A DNA stretch of 64,000 nucleotides from Armatimonadota bacterium. Lineage in GTDB: Bacteria; Armatimonadota; Fimbriimonadia; Fimbriimonadales; Fimbriimonadaceae. The notes beneath the pieces are model-generated. The model saw nothing but the letters and a program-made list of their open reading frames with translations, searched no databases and was not told the DNA's origin. Where the stretch lies: NCBI GenBank assembly GCA_018268395.1, contig JAFDWQ010000010.1:62001-126000 (forward strand). The letters run 5' to 3'. Shown here piece by piece: positions 25,600 to 34,499 of the stretch (its first letter is position 1; each line of letters begins with the position of its first letter). The translations under genes and the position numbers were made by a program.

Positions 25600-26547
25600 T
25601 TACGACCGACCGTCGCCCGCCCATTTGTCCAGGACACGACGTGCCGTTTCGCGGACTTTCTCGTCGGTCGTCCAGCCGTTTGTCGGACCGCCGCCAGGAC
25701 TTCGGTAGCCGTCGGCGATCCGGGAGACGAGAGCCTTCGTTTCCGGATCGGGAAACTCGCTCAGGACACGGACCGCCTCAGCGACCAGCCGGTTACGGTC
25801 TTCGGCCCAATCGCGCGGTCGGTACCTCGCGAGGAGCCTCTCCGGCTCCTCGACGATCCGCCGAAGGGTGACGCCGGTCTCGGCGGTTTTGGGGAGAGCG
25901 ACGATACCGAAGGCATTGTGGTACCCGACCAGATCGAAGTACCCGTCAGGGAGCCCAAGCTCGACCGTTCCGACGGTCTCCGGGTGCTTGCGCTGATACT
26001 CTCGCGCCCGCTTAAGGATGTCCTTCCGGCTCCGGACAACGCTGAGGTCGGCTCCGAACATCCTCCCCTGATCAGAGGCGACGTCGAAGTCCGCTGCCGG
26101 ATGATCGGGGGACTTCGCCTCCTTGATCGGTGCGAGAGAGTGCAGGTACCCGTACGTTCCGAATGCGGAAGGGGCCGGATCCACCGGGACGTACCGCTTT
26201 TCGGGATCCCATCCGCGATGGCCCTGGCCGATGGCGTAGAGCAGCTCGACCTTGAGGTCACGAAGGGCATCCAGGTCCGAGTGGTGCGAGCGGTTCAGGA
26301 AGACGGTCTCACGGATCTTTGGACCGCGGATCGTCTCCGACACTGCGAACACGATCCTCGAGGTGCGGTCGTAAACGGGCTTGGACTCCTCTCCGGCCGG
26401 CGTTTCGATCCGGACGATACGTCCCACGTAGACGGCATCGGACGATCCGACCATCGCTTCGACGGACGTCACCGCCCGACCCCGTTGTGCCGACACCGCC
26501 AGCGGAAGAACGAAAAGGACGAACACAAGTCCGCGCCGAACGCCCAC
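25600..26547 (-). CDS. Hypothetical secreted protein
   Basis: The 315-residue product has a clear signal peptide (GLVFVLFVLPLAVSAQ) and a mixed alpha/beta body: an N-terminal beta domain (SSDAVYVGRIVRIETP) followed by helical segments rich in Arg and Asp. No family was recognised. AAAGGGC lies directly upstream of the GTG start. It ends 40 bases before the stalk-domain gene, whose promoter-like TAGAAT lies in that gap. Confidence 0.6.
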   Translation of the reverse strand: MGVRRGLVFVLFVLPLAVSAQRGRAVTSVEAMVGSSDAVYVGRIVRIETPAGEESKPVYDRTSRIVFAVSETIRGPKIRETVFLNRSHHSDLDALRDLKVELLYAIGQGHRGWDPEKRYVPVDPAPSAFGTYGYLHSLAPIKEAKSPDHPAADFDVASDQGRMFGADLSVVRSRKDILKRAREYQRKHPETVGTVELGLPDGYFDLVGYHNAFGIVALPKTAETGVTLRRIVEEPERLLARYRPRDWAEDRNRLVAEAVRVLSEFPDPETKALVSRIADGYRSPGGGPTNGWTTDEKVRETARRVLDKWAGDGRS

Positions 26548-26751
26548 GCCCTTTGGACGCGGTCGTCGAAGCTCGGGTTACTTTCGATCGCGGGGATCGA
26601 AACCGTCCCGGTACGGTTCACGCCGTCCGACGCCGCGGGCAGGTCTCCGGGTCGCAGACGGGCCGCCCGCCCCGGCCCTTTCGCGACCATCTGGGTGGGT
26701 TCGACCCGGTTCATCGACGCGTCCGTTCGCCACGCCTCGGTATCGTAGGGC

Positions 26752-27024
26752 ATGCGATGGACGGTCGTCCTCCTCTGGGCCCTCGTTGCTGCCGCTCCGA
26801 TGGGTTGCAGCCCGGGCGGGCCCAAATCCGATCTGGAGTCGGTCCGCAACAAGGTCAAACCTGGGATGACCGAACTGGAGGTCACGCGTGATGCAGGGGC
26901 GCCCTCGCACATCGACGTCCAAGGCGACGTCCGCAAGCTCCGCTACGACAACACGGAGGGCCACGGTTCGGTGACCGTGACCCTCAAGCAGAACATTGTG
27001 ACGGACGTCGTCAGTACGGACTGA
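26752..27024 (+). CDS. BamE/SmpA-like small lipoprotein
   Basis: The 90-residue protein has a lipoprotein signal with lipobox APMGC (Cys19). A SmpA/OmlA-type fold follows: SDLESVRNKVKPGMTELEV, then a Gly-Ala-Pro turn and two or three strands ending VTVTLKQNIVTDVVS. BamE-type proteins support outer-membrane assembly, but this short form could be one of many unrelated SmpA-fold lipoproteins. TATCGT lies 5 bases before the ATG. It is convergent with the large repeat protein. Confidence 0.75.
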   Translation: MRWTVVLLWALVAAAPMGCSPGGPKSDLESVRNKVKPGMTELEVTRDAGAPSHIDVQGDVRKLRYDNTEGHGSVTVTLKQNIVTDVVSTD

Positions 27025-27035
27025 CGCCCGGCATG

Positions 27036-29024
27036 TCAGGGCCGGCCTGCCGAACGGCGGCCCGGACGGGAAAGGGCCTCCTGAAGGCCTTTCTCACGGG
27101 GCGCTCCGTAAAGTTCGGGCCTTTGATAGGTACCGATTTCGCGTTCTGGTTTCACGGTGACGGCCTGCGGGCGGTGCTGCCGGGTGTACAGGTCGTTGCG
27201 GTCCGCCTCGACGCGCCAAGACACTTTTGCGCGGGGGGCGCTCGTACGGATCTGAAACCGGTTGCCCTGGATCTCCCGACTGACCATGGCTTGAACGAAG
27301 TCTTGGCCTCCGTGCACGACCGTCAACTGGTACTTGAAGTTCGTGTTGACCTCGCCAAAGTAGTCCGGCAGGTCGACCCACGCGGTACCGTCTGCACCGG
27401 TGACGACGTTCCCGGAATACGAGTTCTGCGGGGTCGGGCTTTCCGTACAGTAGTGGTAGAGGTACTTGTTGGCCGGATCGAACGGATGGTCGATGCGGAA
27501 CGCCTTGTTGCCGGAGCACACGAGATCGCCATCGGCGTACAACGCCGCCAGGTTGCCTGCGGTCGTGATCCCGTAGGACGCCGTGCCGTTCGAGATCGAA
27601 CGCAGGCCCTCACCGTCGTTGGAAAGGGCGATCACCGCCGTGCCGCTATGGGATTCGGCCCAGAGTCCGACGCCGTACGATTCGGCCTTACCGATCAGTG
27701 CACGGGCGTTGAAGCCTTTCGCCGTCCCCATGACCCCGTAGCCTCCGTCGACGTTACTGTTCGTACCCAGCACGCCGCTTCCGAACTGACTCTTGGAATC
27801 GCCACGGACGCCCGATCCGAATCCGGTGAGAGCACTGGTGTAGCCGTAGACCCCGACACCTTCCTGAGAGGCGACGTCGCCACGCACCCCGAACGGAGAA
27901 CCGGTCGCGCTGCTGGCATAACCGTAGACACCGGCGCCCCCAGGACCCGCACTGTCGCCGCGGACGCCGAACCCGTTGCCGGCCGCGTTTCCGGCTACGC
28001 CGTAGACGCCCAGACCGTTCGCGCTGGCGGTCTGACCTCGGACGCCGATCGTGCTGCCCGTCGCGGAGCTGGCGTAGCCGTAGACGCCTGTCCCCGACGC
28101 GCTTTGGTTCAAGAAGTACCCCGTGAAGCTCGTGCCGGTGGTGGCGGTGGCGCTCCCCCTGACGGCGACCCCTGTAGGGCTGTTCACTTCGAAGTAACCG
28201 CCAGTGGTGTTCCCGCCCGTCGCCGACACCCGGGCGTAAACCCCAGTTCCGGAGGAACTGCTGGACTGGAAGCTGCCGCCGAAGTTCGGGCCGGACGTGC
28301 TCAAAGCGAAAGCCCGGACGCCGACCCCGGTCGAACTGGCCGTCGAGAACCAGCCTCCAGAACTGCCTCCCGCCGCCTTTGTAGCGATGCCGGTGACGCC
28401 CGCACCGTTCGGAGCGTCGGACTGGAACGCCCCGCCAGCCGCGCTTCCCAATGTCGCTAACGCCGTTCCTCGTACGGCTGCGCCCGTTTGGGTGTTGTTC
28501 GTGAGATAGGCGCCATAAGTCGTTCCCGATGCCGACGTCGCGTGACCTTGAACGGCGATGCCGGAGCTCCCGCTGGACAGAAAGTAACCGCCGGCCCCTT
28601 GGCCCGAGGCGTTCGACGACGAGCCGTACACCCCGACGCCGGCCGTTCCGACCGCCTCGCCCTTCACTCCGTATCCACCGACGGCCAACGTGTTCTTTCC
28701 GCCAAGGACGCTCCCGCTGGTGGAGGCGACACCGTTGAACGGCACGGGGAACTGCGGGACTTGCCACGTTCCGATGCCTGCCGCATTGGCCGTCAAAACG
28801 CTTCCCGCCGGGGCCGACGTGCCGAGTTGGAACGTTCCCGTCTGGACTTTGCCGGATTTTAAGGTCCCCGTGACGTTGGCGTGACCTGATTCCGCTGTCC
28901 CTGGAGTCGTCGCTTGGAGTTGGACGAACCCTGCGAACGGCGCCGCCCCCGTCGATGCGGCCCGCAGAGTGGTCAGGCCGATGAGCCCCAGGATCCCGGT
29001 GCTGATATAGACCGCGTTCTTCAC
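27036..29024 (-). CDS. Secreted protein with eleven perfect-length 26-residue repeats, family copy 2
   Basis: The 662-residue product has an N-terminal helix (ILGLIGLTTLRAA) and the family motif LQATTPGTAESGHANVTG. Then come eleven contiguous repeats of exactly 26 residues (129-414), each beginning G.GV.G and carrying a mid-repeat Gly. Residues about 505-645 form a conserved C-terminal beta domain starting FRIDHPFDPANKYLYHY and ending PELYGA, shared with 55651-57018. The repeats probably form a beta-solenoid. The start is GTG with TACACT 8 bases upstream and no Shine-Dalgarno. Likely surface-exposed; function unknown. Confidence 0.82.
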   Translation of the reverse strand: MKNAVYISTGILGLIGLTTLRAASTGAAPFAGFVQLQATTPGTAESGHANVTGTLKSGKVQTGTFQLGTSAPAGSVLTANAAGIGTWQVPQFPVPFNGVASTSGSVLGGKNTLAVGGYGVKGEAVGTAGVGVYGSSSNASGQGAGGYFLSSGSSGIAVQGHATSASGTTYGAYLTNNTQTGAAVRGTALATLGSAAGGAFQSDAPNGAGVTGIATKAAGGSSGGWFSTASSTGVGVRAFALSTSGPNFGGSFQSSSSSGTGVYARVSATGGNTTGGYFEVNSPTGVAVRGSATATTGTSFTGYFLNQSASGTGVYGYASSATGSTIGVRGQTASANGLGVYGVAGNAAGNGFGVRGDSAGPGGAGVYGYASSATGSPFGVRGDVASQEGVGVYGYTSALTGFGSGVRGDSKSQFGSGVLGTNSNVDGGYGVMGTAKGFNARALIGKAESYGVGLWAESHSGTAVIALSNDGEGLRSISNGTASYGITTAGNLAALYADGDLVCSGNKAFRIDHPFDPANKYLYHYCTESPTPQNSYSGNVVTGADGTAWVDLPDYFGEVNTNFKYQLTVVHGGQDFVQAMVSREIQGNRFQIRTSAPRAKVSWRVEADRNDLYTRQHRPQAVTVKPEREIGTYQRPELYGAPREKGLQEALSRPGRRSAGRP
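27783..28640 (-). repeat. Eleven tandem 78-bp coding repeats
   Basis: These bases encode residues 129-414 of the repeat protein as eleven in-register 26-codon units with no length variation. Units 1-7 share GGYF-type centres (GG.F at positions 17-20), while units 8-11 share GVRG at that position. This suggests two successive amplification events. DNA identity between units is low, so the array is old and selected at protein level. Confidence 0.85.
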
Positions 29025-29189
29025 ACTCAGGGAGTGTATCGATGAAACGCTAGCAGACCGCTAGTCGTATGTCGGTCCGAGGACGGGGGCCGGCTTACGC
29101 CCTGGTCTGCAACAGGTTCAAGCCCCAAATCCGTTCTCGGACAACGGTCCGGCTCCCTGGCAGCGACCATGACCAGGATCGGACCCGGA

Positions 29190-29633
29190 TCACATCTCGA
29201 TCACGGGTTCGACGACCTTGGCGAGGTTTTCAAGGGAGTCTTGCCAGCCGAGCACGCACGCTTCGGGAGGGATCTGATCCGGGATGTTCTCTTGGACGAC
29301 TTCCATTTCGGTTCCGACCGAGACGGCTCGAAAGGAGACCGTGACCCTCATTTCGTCCGGCATCGAAGGGTCGTCGAACCGGTCCGTATAGACGAGCCGC
29401 TCTCCAGGGCGCATGTCTTCGAACGTGCCTCCGAACGAATGGGACCCCCCTGTCGTGAAGTTCCGGAAGGACATGCGGAACTGTCCGCCGACCGAAGGCT
29501 CGAAGGAGTGGACGGTACAGAGGAACCCATCGGGCGGAAGCCATTTGGCGAGAGCGTCAGGTTCGACAAACGCGCGGTAAACCTTTTCAGGCGGAGCCGA
29601 GAGGACGCGGTGGAAACGGACGGTCCCGGGCAT
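29190..29633 (-). CDS. SRPBCC / AHSA1 domain protein
   Basis: The 147-residue START-fold protein is of AHSA1 type: FHRVLSAPPEKVYRAFVEPDALAKWLPPDGF at the N-terminus in outline, GGQFRMSF in the middle and a C-terminal helix LGWQDSLENLAKVVEP. It is closer to stand-alone stress or polyketide-type SRPBCC proteins than to the ArsR-linked copy at 9570. GGGAGGGCTCC overlaps the region just before the ATG. No adjacent regulator is visible. Confidence 0.88.
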   Translation of the reverse strand: MPGTVRFHRVLSAPPEKVYRAFVEPDALAKWLPPDGFLCTVHSFEPSVGGQFRMSFRNFTTGGSHSFGGTFEDMRPGERLVYTDRFDDPSMPDEMRVTVSFRAVSVGTEMEVVQENIPDQIPPEACVLGWQDSLENLAKVVEPVIEM

Positions 29634-29741
29634 CAGGAGCCCTCCCGATCGACGATTCTTGAAAGAACGGTCATGGTCGCACTGTTATACGCCAAGACGG
29701 TCCGTCATGTTCTTGGCCGAAGTCTCGAGTGCCATGGGCCG

Positions 29742-30035
29742 CTAGTCCGTCAGTGTCGCTTCGAAAATCCGGATCTCGGGTGCTGCGGCCAAGCAGCTCT
29801 CGACCGTCGCCATGAACTCTGCGAAATGGGGGGTCGCGAAATGGGCCTGCAGATGGGCCAGGCTCGACCACTCTTCGACGAACACGTACATGAGGGGTTC
29901 GTCGTCGCTCACGTAATAGTCGAACCGCTCGCAACCGGCTTCCAATCGTGCGGCGGTTTTGTTCTTGTGGCTGGCTGACCGAAAGGATTCGAGTCGGTCG
30001 GGGAGCACTTGGCAATAGGCCGATAGGACGGTCAT
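29742..30035 (-). CDS. Antibiotic biosynthesis monooxygenase (ABM) domain protein
   Basis: The 97-residue ferredoxin-like dimeric-barrel protein has the ABM pattern: N-terminal AYCQVLPDRLESF, CERFDYYVSDDEPLMYVFVEEW and HFATPHFAEFM near the C-terminus. Family members include quinol monooxygenases and heme-degrading enzymes; this one cannot be assigned. TATGAT lies 8 bases before the ATG. Confidence 0.88.
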   Translation of the reverse strand: MTVLSAYCQVLPDRLESFRSASHKNKTAARLEAGCERFDYYVSDDEPLMYVFVEEWSSLAHLQAHFATPHFAEFMATVESCLAAAPEIRIFEATLTD

Positions 30036-30114
30036 GACGGCGAATCATACCGTCCGCGACCGAACGTCGCCCTGGATCGCGGACGGTTCCGTTCCGATCA
30101 TACTGATTAGGCAC

Positions 30115-30594
30115 ATGAAACGCTTTGGAATCCCGGCTTCGCTCCTTCTGATCGTCGGAGCCGGTACGGTCGTCGGCTTCAAGTCTCAGCAGGACGCACC
30201 GTTGACGCGCGCTCAACTCAGGGAAACGCTCGTACAGCTCGGCTGGGAAGTCACGGACATCGTCAAGGACGAAGGAAAGGAGAAGTACTCCGTCAAGTTC
30301 TCCAAGTACGAACTCGACATTCCCGTCGGCTTCGAAATCAGCCCGAGCAATTCGTACATTTGGCTGACCGTCAACCTCGGGGACGCCCCGAAAGAGGGAG
30401 GAGCCAAGACGCTGAACCTGCTCAAGCAGAATTCGAAGATCCAACCGACGTTCTTCTACATCACGGACGGCGGCCGGCTGATGGCAGCGCTCGCCGTCGA
30501 GAACCGCGCCGTGACGAACGCCCTTCTCAGAGCAAGGGCCGAAGCCGTCAGTGACAACGTCGGGAAGACCAAGGAGTACTGGCAGGCACAGTAA
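30115..30594 (+). CDS. Hypothetical secreted protein, YbjN/T3SS-chaperone-like fold
   Basis: The 159-residue protein has an N-terminal signal peptide or anchor (GIPASLLLIVGAGTVVG). An alpha-beta-beta body follows (RETLVQLGWEVTDI, KYSVKFSKYELDIPVGFEIS, YIWLTVNLG, then helices), resembling the YbjN/CesT fold by pattern only. No catalytic residues stand out. It ends 45 bases before the adenylate cyclase gene; TAGACT for that gene lies in the gap, so separate transcription is likely. Confidence 0.55.
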   Translation: MKRFGIPASLLLIVGAGTVVGFKSQQDAPLTRAQLRETLVQLGWEVTDIVKDEGKEKYSVKFSKYELDIPVGFEISPSNSYIWLTVNLGDAPKEGGAKTLNLLKQNSKIQPTFFYITDGGRLMAALAVENRAVTNALLRARAEAVSDNVGKTKEYWQAQ

Positions 30595-30639
30595 GCCGAA
30601 GTCGCAGGCGGGCCAAAGTATCGGCTAGACTCGCGGCCA

Positions 30640-33159
30640 GTGGCAGGTCCAGCGCAGGTCGCGACTTTCCTGTTCACGGACATTGCGGGGAGTTCGTCGA
30701 CGTGGGAACGGGATCCGGACGCGGCCTTGGCTGCGGTCACGGCCCATAACGCGTGCGTCCGTCGGCACGTCGAGGCGAACGGCGGTCACGTCTTTAAGAG
30801 CTTGGGCGACGGACTGGCGGCCGTCTTCGAGTCACCGATGTCGGCCGTTCAGGCGGCCGTCGCCGTCCAAGCCGACGTGACCGCCTCGCTCGGTCCGGTC
30901 GTACGGATCGGGGCCCACTCTGGGCCTGCCGTCGCCCACGAGGGCGACTATCAAGGTGCAGCGGTCAATCGGGCGGCCCGTATCGCGGCTGTGGCCTATC
31001 CGGGGCAGACCCTCGTTTCGGCGACGACCTTCGGTCTGGCGGCCGATCTCTTGGGCCGGGCCGTCGAGTGGCGACGGATCGGCGAAGTCCGGTTGCGCGG
31101 TCATCTTCGGGGCGAAGACCTTTGGCAACCCGACCTCGCCGGACGGGGCACCGGATTTCCGGCACCCGTCGGTACGGAGCCCGAGCACAATCTCGTCGCG
31201 CTGGAACGGGAGATGGTCGGCCGTACACGCGAGCATCGAGCCCTGAGCAGCCTGTTGACCGAACGCCGCCGTCGCTTGGTCACCGTGCTCGGTTTCGGCG
31301 GCACGGGCAAGACGACCTTGGCGAACCGGACGGCATGGTCTTGCCTGGACGATTTCGACGAAGTGTGGTGGACGGGTCTGGAGATCTGTCGAACCGAAGC
31401 CCATGCCCGGGCAGCGATCGTCGCCTCAGTCAGTGACGGGGCCGGTTCGGGGCAAGCACTTTCCGAGTCGTTCGGGAAGGGCGAGACGCTGCTCGTCCTG
31501 GACTGCTGCGACATGCTTGCCGGACGATTGGACGCCGTCGGGGAGCTGCTGCGGTCGTTTCCGAAGCTCTCGATCTTGGCGACGAGCCGAAACGTCCTTG
31601 GACTCCCCTACGAGCACGTCTTCGAACTCGGAGGGCTGGACCTCAAGCCTGGCGCAGGTGGACTGTCCGACGCATCGCGCCTGTTCGTCGAGGCCGCAGA
31701 AGCTTCGGTAGGGTTGCAGCCTACGCGAGCTGACCGAGCCTTGGTCGGAGGGATCGTCGAACGTCTTGAAGGGAACCCCTTGGCCATTTTGTTGGCGGCG
31801 GGCCGATTGCGAGCCATGTCGCTCGAGGAGTTGGCCGCGCGCGTTCTCGAAAGCCCACTGGGCATCGTTCGGTCGACCCGGCCCGGCGGACGTCATGAAA
31901 GTCTCAGGCACGTCGTCGAGACGTCGATGTCGATCCTCGACGACGTCGACCGCGAATGGACGGTCCGGCTCTCCGTCTTCGAGGGCCCCTTTCAAGGCCA
32001 GGACGCGGCCGCTCTGTTCGGTGCGGACTCAGCGACGGAAGACGCGCTCTTGCGACTTCGGGACAGCTCTCTCTTGACGACCGGCGGTGGTGCAGGCACC
32101 CTCACGTTCCGTCAACCGGATCCGGTGCGAGAGTTCGCCCGAGAGAGTGTCGGGGAACCGGAGACGGCACGGTGGAGGGAAGCCCATGCGCGACACTTCG
32201 CGGGAATCGCGCGTGACGAGGCAGCCCGGTTTGAGAGAGGCGAAACGGAACAGGCTACGGCGACGATCCTGGCGCGGCTTGGAGATCTCAGGGCCGGGTT
32301 CGCGGCTTCTGTCACGGATCAGAAGCCCGATCAGGTCGTTCCCTTCGTACGCTGCCTAGCGCGGTTCGCGGCCGAAACGGGTGAGAACGACGATTTCGAA
32401 GCCCTCGCCGAAGCCGGCTTTACGGCCGCACGAGAGACCGGCGACTCGACCCTCGAACTCGAGCTTCTTGGTCTTCGCGGCATCGTCGCTCGTCGGTCCG
32501 GCCGGATCACGGACGCGCGCGATGCGTGGTCAGCCCGCGTCCGAGCCGCTGAGTCCGTCGGAAACGCGACCGCCGAGTGCGACGCACTCGGCGACTTGGC
32601 CGACCTGGCTTTGTCCGAAGGAGACTTGGCGCAGGCCCGTTCGTACCTCCGGGAGGCACGGGAGAAGTCCGACCGGTCCGAAGCGACGGACGTCCAAGTC
32701 TGGTTGACGGTCCTCGAAGGGCGCACCGCCCTCGCCGAAAGGGACACGGAAATGGCGCGGCTGTGCCTGAAGGCGATCAGCCAGGCCAAAGTGGCTCCCG
32801 ATCAGGACTTCTTTCGGCTCCGAGCGGTCTCGGAACTCGCCCGAGGGGTAGGCGAGTCCGCGTTGGCCGAGGCGGCGGCCATCGAAATGGTGCGCTCGGC
32901 CATGGTTCTTCGTCACGCGGCCCGAGCCGCGCAGGGTCTCTGGTCGGCCCTCGCCGTTTTCGATACCGATAGCCGGACCTCGGCGTCGGATGACGTGGTC
33001 CAAGCACTCTTGCGGCTGCCTCGACGGGTGGATCCAGCCAGTTGGAAACGATCGCGGGACGTGGCGAGGGAACGCTCGTCCGAAGTTCCGGCGTCCGCGT
33101 CCCTTACAGCGTTTTGGGCGTCTGCCCGTGCGGTCGTCGACCGTTTCGATGGGTTGTGA
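30640..33159 (+). CDS. Class III adenylate cyclase fused to STAND (NB-ARC-like) ATPase and TPR-type helical domain
   Basis: The 839-residue protein begins with a complete class III cyclase domain. Metal Asp14 (LFTDIAG) and Asp57 (KSLGDG), adenine-specifying Lys53 and Asp103, and transition-state Asn110 and Arg114 (DYQGAAVNRAAR) are all present at canonical spacing. A STAND ATPase follows, with Walker A GFGGTGKTT near residues 218-226 and Walker B LLVLDCCD near 286. The C-terminal 300 residues are TPR-like helices. Such proteins are signal-gated cAMP synthases. GTG start, TAGACT 8 bases upstream. The next gene overlaps it by 4 bases, and a Crp-like regulator follows. Confidence 0.9.
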   Translation: MAGPAQVATFLFTDIAGSSSTWERDPDAALAAVTAHNACVRRHVEANGGHVFKSLGDGLAAVFESPMSAVQAAVAVQADVTASLGPVVRIGAHSGPAVAHEGDYQGAAVNRAARIAAVAYPGQTLVSATTFGLAADLLGRAVEWRRIGEVRLRGHLRGEDLWQPDLAGRGTGFPAPVGTEPEHNLVALEREMVGRTREHRALSSLLTERRRRLVTVLGFGGTGKTTLANRTAWSCLDDFDEVWWTGLEICRTEAHARAAIVASVSDGAGSGQALSESFGKGETLLVLDCCDMLAGRLDAVGELLRSFPKLSILATSRNVLGLPYEHVFELGGLDLKPGAGGLSDASRLFVEAAEASVGLQPTRADRALVGGIVERLEGNPLAILLAAGRLRAMSLEELAARVLESPLGIVRSTRPGGRHESLRHVVETSMSILDDVDREWTVRLSVFEGPFQGQDAAALFGADSATEDALLRLRDSSLLTTGGGAGTLTFRQPDPVREFARESVGEPETARWREAHARHFAGIARDEAARFERGETEQATATILARLGDLRAGFAASVTDQKPDQVVPFVRCLARFAAETGENDDFEALAEAGFTAARETGDSTLELELLGLRGIVARRSGRITDARDAWSARVRAAESVGNATAECDALGDLADLALSEGDLAQARSYLREAREKSDRSEATDVQVWLTVLEGRTALAERDTEMARLCLKAISQAKVAPDQDFFRLRAVSELARGVGESALAEAAAIEMVRSAMVLRHAARAAQGLWSALAVFDTDSRTSASDDVVQALLRLPRRVDPASWKRSRDVARERSSEVPASASLTAFWASARAVVDRFDGL

Positions 33160-34448
33160 CCGAGATCACACTCTTCGAGAAGGCCTTACGCGATAATCGC
33201 ACCGAGATGCATCCACACGGCCAAGATTGGAACATTCGACATGACGATGAAGCAACGCCGATTTCGCCGGCCTGGGTCCCTGGCGCCGGAGCCTTCGTCC
33301 TCCTCGACTATCGGACGGGGCACAATCCCACGCACTTAGAGCACTCGGTCGTCTTCCTTCCAGAAAGTTGGGAGTCGCTCTCGGAATTGATCGCCGCCCC
33401 CCAAGTCTTTGCGAACAGGGTCCTGAAGTCGTATCGCGAGGTCAACGGTTATAACGTCGCCACGTCGAGGGCCGACCTCAAGATCAACGACTGGCCCTTG
33501 GCCGGTCCGGTGACGGTCCATATCGAACCCCTGACGTCGCCCAGCTTCCAGAACCTGGCGGTCCTGGAGGCCTTGTCGCCGCTCTATCCGGGATTCGCGG
33601 ACCTGCTGTCCATGCCGTCCGAAGAAACGCTCGGATCGACGATAGCGAAATTCAGGAATCGTGTCATCGCGGCGTCGACGATGAACGCCGACCCGACTCA
33701 GGTCGCTGCCGCCGGCACCGCGTATGACAAAGAGATCGCGAAGCTTATCGTTAGGGACAAGCCACGCGAAGACAGGAAACAAGATGGGTTCAAAACAGGC
33801 GGAGGCAGTGGCCCGTTCGGACGGGGCCCGCGTGGAGGCGGCAGCTTGTTCGAACCCCCGGCGCCCCAGCCTTCGACGTTCGACCTCCAATACATCGTCG
33901 AATTCGCGTTGGACACCCGGCTCATCACCGTCCGGTACGTTCCGAGAGCGACCGATTATGCGACCGTCGACGTCGCACCACAGCGATATCTTCGACCGGT
34001 CACTCCGGTGACGCGAAACCCCGTAAAGTCCACGAGACTCCACTTCCTGCACTTCGACCTGGACATGTCGGATACGGACGATTATCACGTCGACATGGCC
34101 GACCGTAGGGCCGCGTTCGCCATGGACTACCTCGAAAACCCTCTACGGCTCAACGAGATTCTGAAGAACGTGGACATCGGTCCGCAGCCTGAAGCCTACA
34201 TGGTGATGACCGATGTCCTGACCAACACGGGAAACGTCCTGAATCAGAAGTACGGCGGCCGTACGGTCCGGCCTGTCCTGCAATGGCCTGCGCACAGGGA
34301 TCCCGTCCTGATCCTGGAGTCCATCCTTCCGGATCCGTCGGCGCCGCAGACGGTTTCGTCGTCACCTACGAACAATCCGACGCCGTGCGTCATCGTCGTC
34401 ATCGTGAACGGCGAACCTGTCTATATCATCGTCAAGAACTACACCTGA
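33156..34448 (+). CDS. Hypothetical protein coupled to the adenylate cyclase gene
   Basis: The frame gives a 430-residue protein starting at GTG 33156, whose bases overlap the cyclase stop (GTGA); ATG 33207 is the alternative start. No family is recognised. The protein is mixed alpha/beta with a Gly-rich flexible insert (GGGSGPFGRGPRGGGS) around residues 205-225 and a Pro/Ser-rich segment near the end, finishing in a hydrophobic VIVVIVNGEPVYIIVKNYT strand pair. There is no signal peptide. Position between a cAMP synthase and a Crp regulator suggests a role in the same signalling unit, by inference only. Confidence 0.6.
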   Translation: MTEITLFEKALRDNRTEMHPHGQDWNIRHDDEATPISPAWVPGAGAFVLLDYRTGHNPTHLEHSVVFLPESWESLSELIAAPQVFANRVLKSYREVNGYNVATSRADLKINDWPLAGPVTVHIEPLTSPSFQNLAVLEALSPLYPGFADLLSMPSEETLGSTIAKFRNRVIAASTMNADPTQVAAAGTAYDKEIAKLIVRDKPREDRKQDGFKTGGGSGPFGRGPRGGGSLFEPPAPQPSTFDLQYIVEFALDTRLITVRYVPRATDYATVDVAPQRYLRPVTPVTRNPVKSTRLHFLHFDLDMSDTDDYHVDMADRRAAFAMDYLENPLRLNEILKNVDIGPQPEAYMVMTDVLTNTGNVLNQKYGGRTVRPVLQWPAHRDPVLILESILPDPSAPQTVSSSPTNNPTPCVIVVIVNGEPVYIIVKNYT

Positions 34449-34499
34449 TGCCGGCCGACCACCGGTTCCGAACATTGCCTGTGCCAGGATACGACTGAC

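Noticed and set aside
27033-28460. Plus-strand frame of 475 codons opposite the repeat protein
   Set aside because: Mirror of the Gly/Ala/Ser-rich repeats; no start context or family.
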